Shown piece by piece: positions 63,592 to 64,000 of a stretch of 64,000 bases of DNA (positions are counted from its first letter, which is position 1; each line of letters starts with the position of its first letter). This DNA is from Lachnospiraceae bacterium KM106-2 (lineage in GTDB: Bacteria > Bacillota > Clostridia > Lachnospirales > Lachnospiraceae). The notes beneath the pieces are model-generated. The model searched no databases. It was given only the letters and a program-made list of their open reading frames with translations, and was not told the origin of the DNA. The stretch lies in assembly GCA_009731425.1 (NCBI GenBank), contig AP018794.1:3510001-3574000 (forward strand), in the 5' to 3' direction. The translations under genes were made by a program, and so were the position numbers.

Positions 63592-64000
63592 ATGAATAGA
63601 ATAGGTATTATTGGTGCAATGGAAATTGAAGTTGCAACATTAAAGGCGCAATTAGAAGATATTAAGGTCGTAAAAAAAGCCGCAATGGAGTTTTACGAAG
63701 GAACATATGAGGGAAAAACACTTGTTGTTGTACGAAGCGGCATTGGTAAAGTAAATGCAGGCGTATGTGCTCAAATTCTTGTGGATGACTTTAAAGTAGA
63801 GGCAATTATTAATAGCGGTATTGCAGGTGGATTACATGAAGATATTGAGATTGGTGATATCGTAATTTCTACAGATGCCATTCAACATGATATGGACGCA
63901 ACTGGATTTGGTTATAAAGTAGGACAAATTCCTCAAATGAAAGAATCTATTTTTAAAGCAGATGAGAGATTAGTTAAGATCGCATCTGAAGTATGTCAGA
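63592..64000 (+). CDS. mtnN: 5'-methylthioadenosine/S-adenosylhomocysteine nucleosidase, N-terminal part
   Basis: The first 136 codons are open to the right edge; the enzyme is normally about 230 aa. RIGIIGAMEIEVATL is the family start with its catalytic Glu. EFYEGTYEGKTLVVVRSGIGKVNAG and IINSGIAGGLHEDIEIGDIVIS follow, with QHDMDATGFGY continuing. It splits the adenine from MTA and SAH, the by-products of SAM use, linking it to metK in this window. AAAGGA precedes the start. Confidence 0.95.
   Translation, partial: MNRIGIIGAMEIEVATLKAQLEDIKVVKKAAMEFYEGTYEGKTLVVVRSGIGKVNAGVCAQILVDDFKVEAIINSGIAGGLHEDIEIGDIVISTDAIQHDMDATGFGYKVGQIPQMKESIFKADERLVKIASEVCQ

Overview
The window looks like a chromosomal segment of a low-GC, spore-forming, anaerobic Clostridia, most probably Lachnospiraceae. 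Evidence: AT-rich sequence with strong AGGAGG-type ribosome binding sites, sporulation and germination genes (spoVAF, spmA, spmB, yaaT), a radical-SAM activase of the anaerobic ribonucleotide reductase type, a T-box and an S-box leader, and gene blocks that match the Bacillus subtilis origin-proximal order (yaaO-[tmk slot]-yaaR-holB-yaaT-yabB-rsmI-abrB, metG-tatD-rsmA, and tadA-SRP RNA). The genus cannot be fixed from the sequence alone. No prophage, transposase, integrase or CRISPR array is visible.

Layout. 1-2955: the 3' two thirds of a 23S rRNA gene, then seven tRNAs (Asp, Val, Thr, Tyr, initiator Met, Phe, Lys) and a terminator. No 5S gene lies between or after them and no tRNA encodes its CCA end. 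2960-12585: accessory genes. These are an isochorismatase-like hydrolase, a GNAT-methyltransferase fusion, a four-gene operon (PfkB kinase, RmlD-like reductase, TfoX-C protein, GNAT), an MBL-fold gene broken by one in-frame TAA, a sirtuin, spoVAF and a PD-(D/E)XK-like protein. 12692-20082: nfo, then the yaaO-to-abrB block with the clamp-loader subunit holB, yaaT and rsmI. 20083-33264: a block sitting between abrB and metG, which are adjacent in B. subtilis. It holds spmAB, a cation/proton antiporter and a complete malto-oligosaccharide system (LacI regulator, lipoprotein binding protein, two permeases, intracellular GH13 enzyme, secreted alpha-amylase with CBM20), then a DUF885 lipoprotein.

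33357-41133: T-box-controlled metG, tatD, rsmA, an acidic protein of unknown function, a GNAT, an NrdG-like activase, tadA and the large SRP RNA, whose near-consensus promoter overlaps the tadA stop codon. 41337-47836: an unusual operon of a 775-aa protein with a cyclic-nucleotide-binding-like N-terminus, an ABC ATPase without a permease and a TPR-like protein carrying a degenerate AAA+ domain, followed by a CBS/DRTGG pyrophosphatase. 47950-64000: a secreted beta-helix protein, a flavin reductase, an OLD-family nuclease with a Cys cluster, aroK, murA, an HD-GYP protein, S-box-controlled metK, a two-component system, an RluA-type pseudouridine synthase, an orphan soluble histidine kinase, a HIT protein, murG, a TSCPD protein and the start of mtnN.

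Working together: extracellular starch would be cut by the CBM20 amylase, taken up by the ABC importer (its ATPase is not in the window) and hydrolysed inside by the GH13 enzyme under LacI control. Methionine metabolism is represented by metG (T-box), metK (S-box) and mtnN. Translation-quality genes (rsmI, rsmA, tadA, metG, rluA-like) and envelope genes (murA, murG) are the core content. The least explained parts are the 41337-46104 operon, the OLD nuclease with its Cys cluster, the PfkB/RmlD/TfoX-C/GNAT operon and several long inverted repeats.
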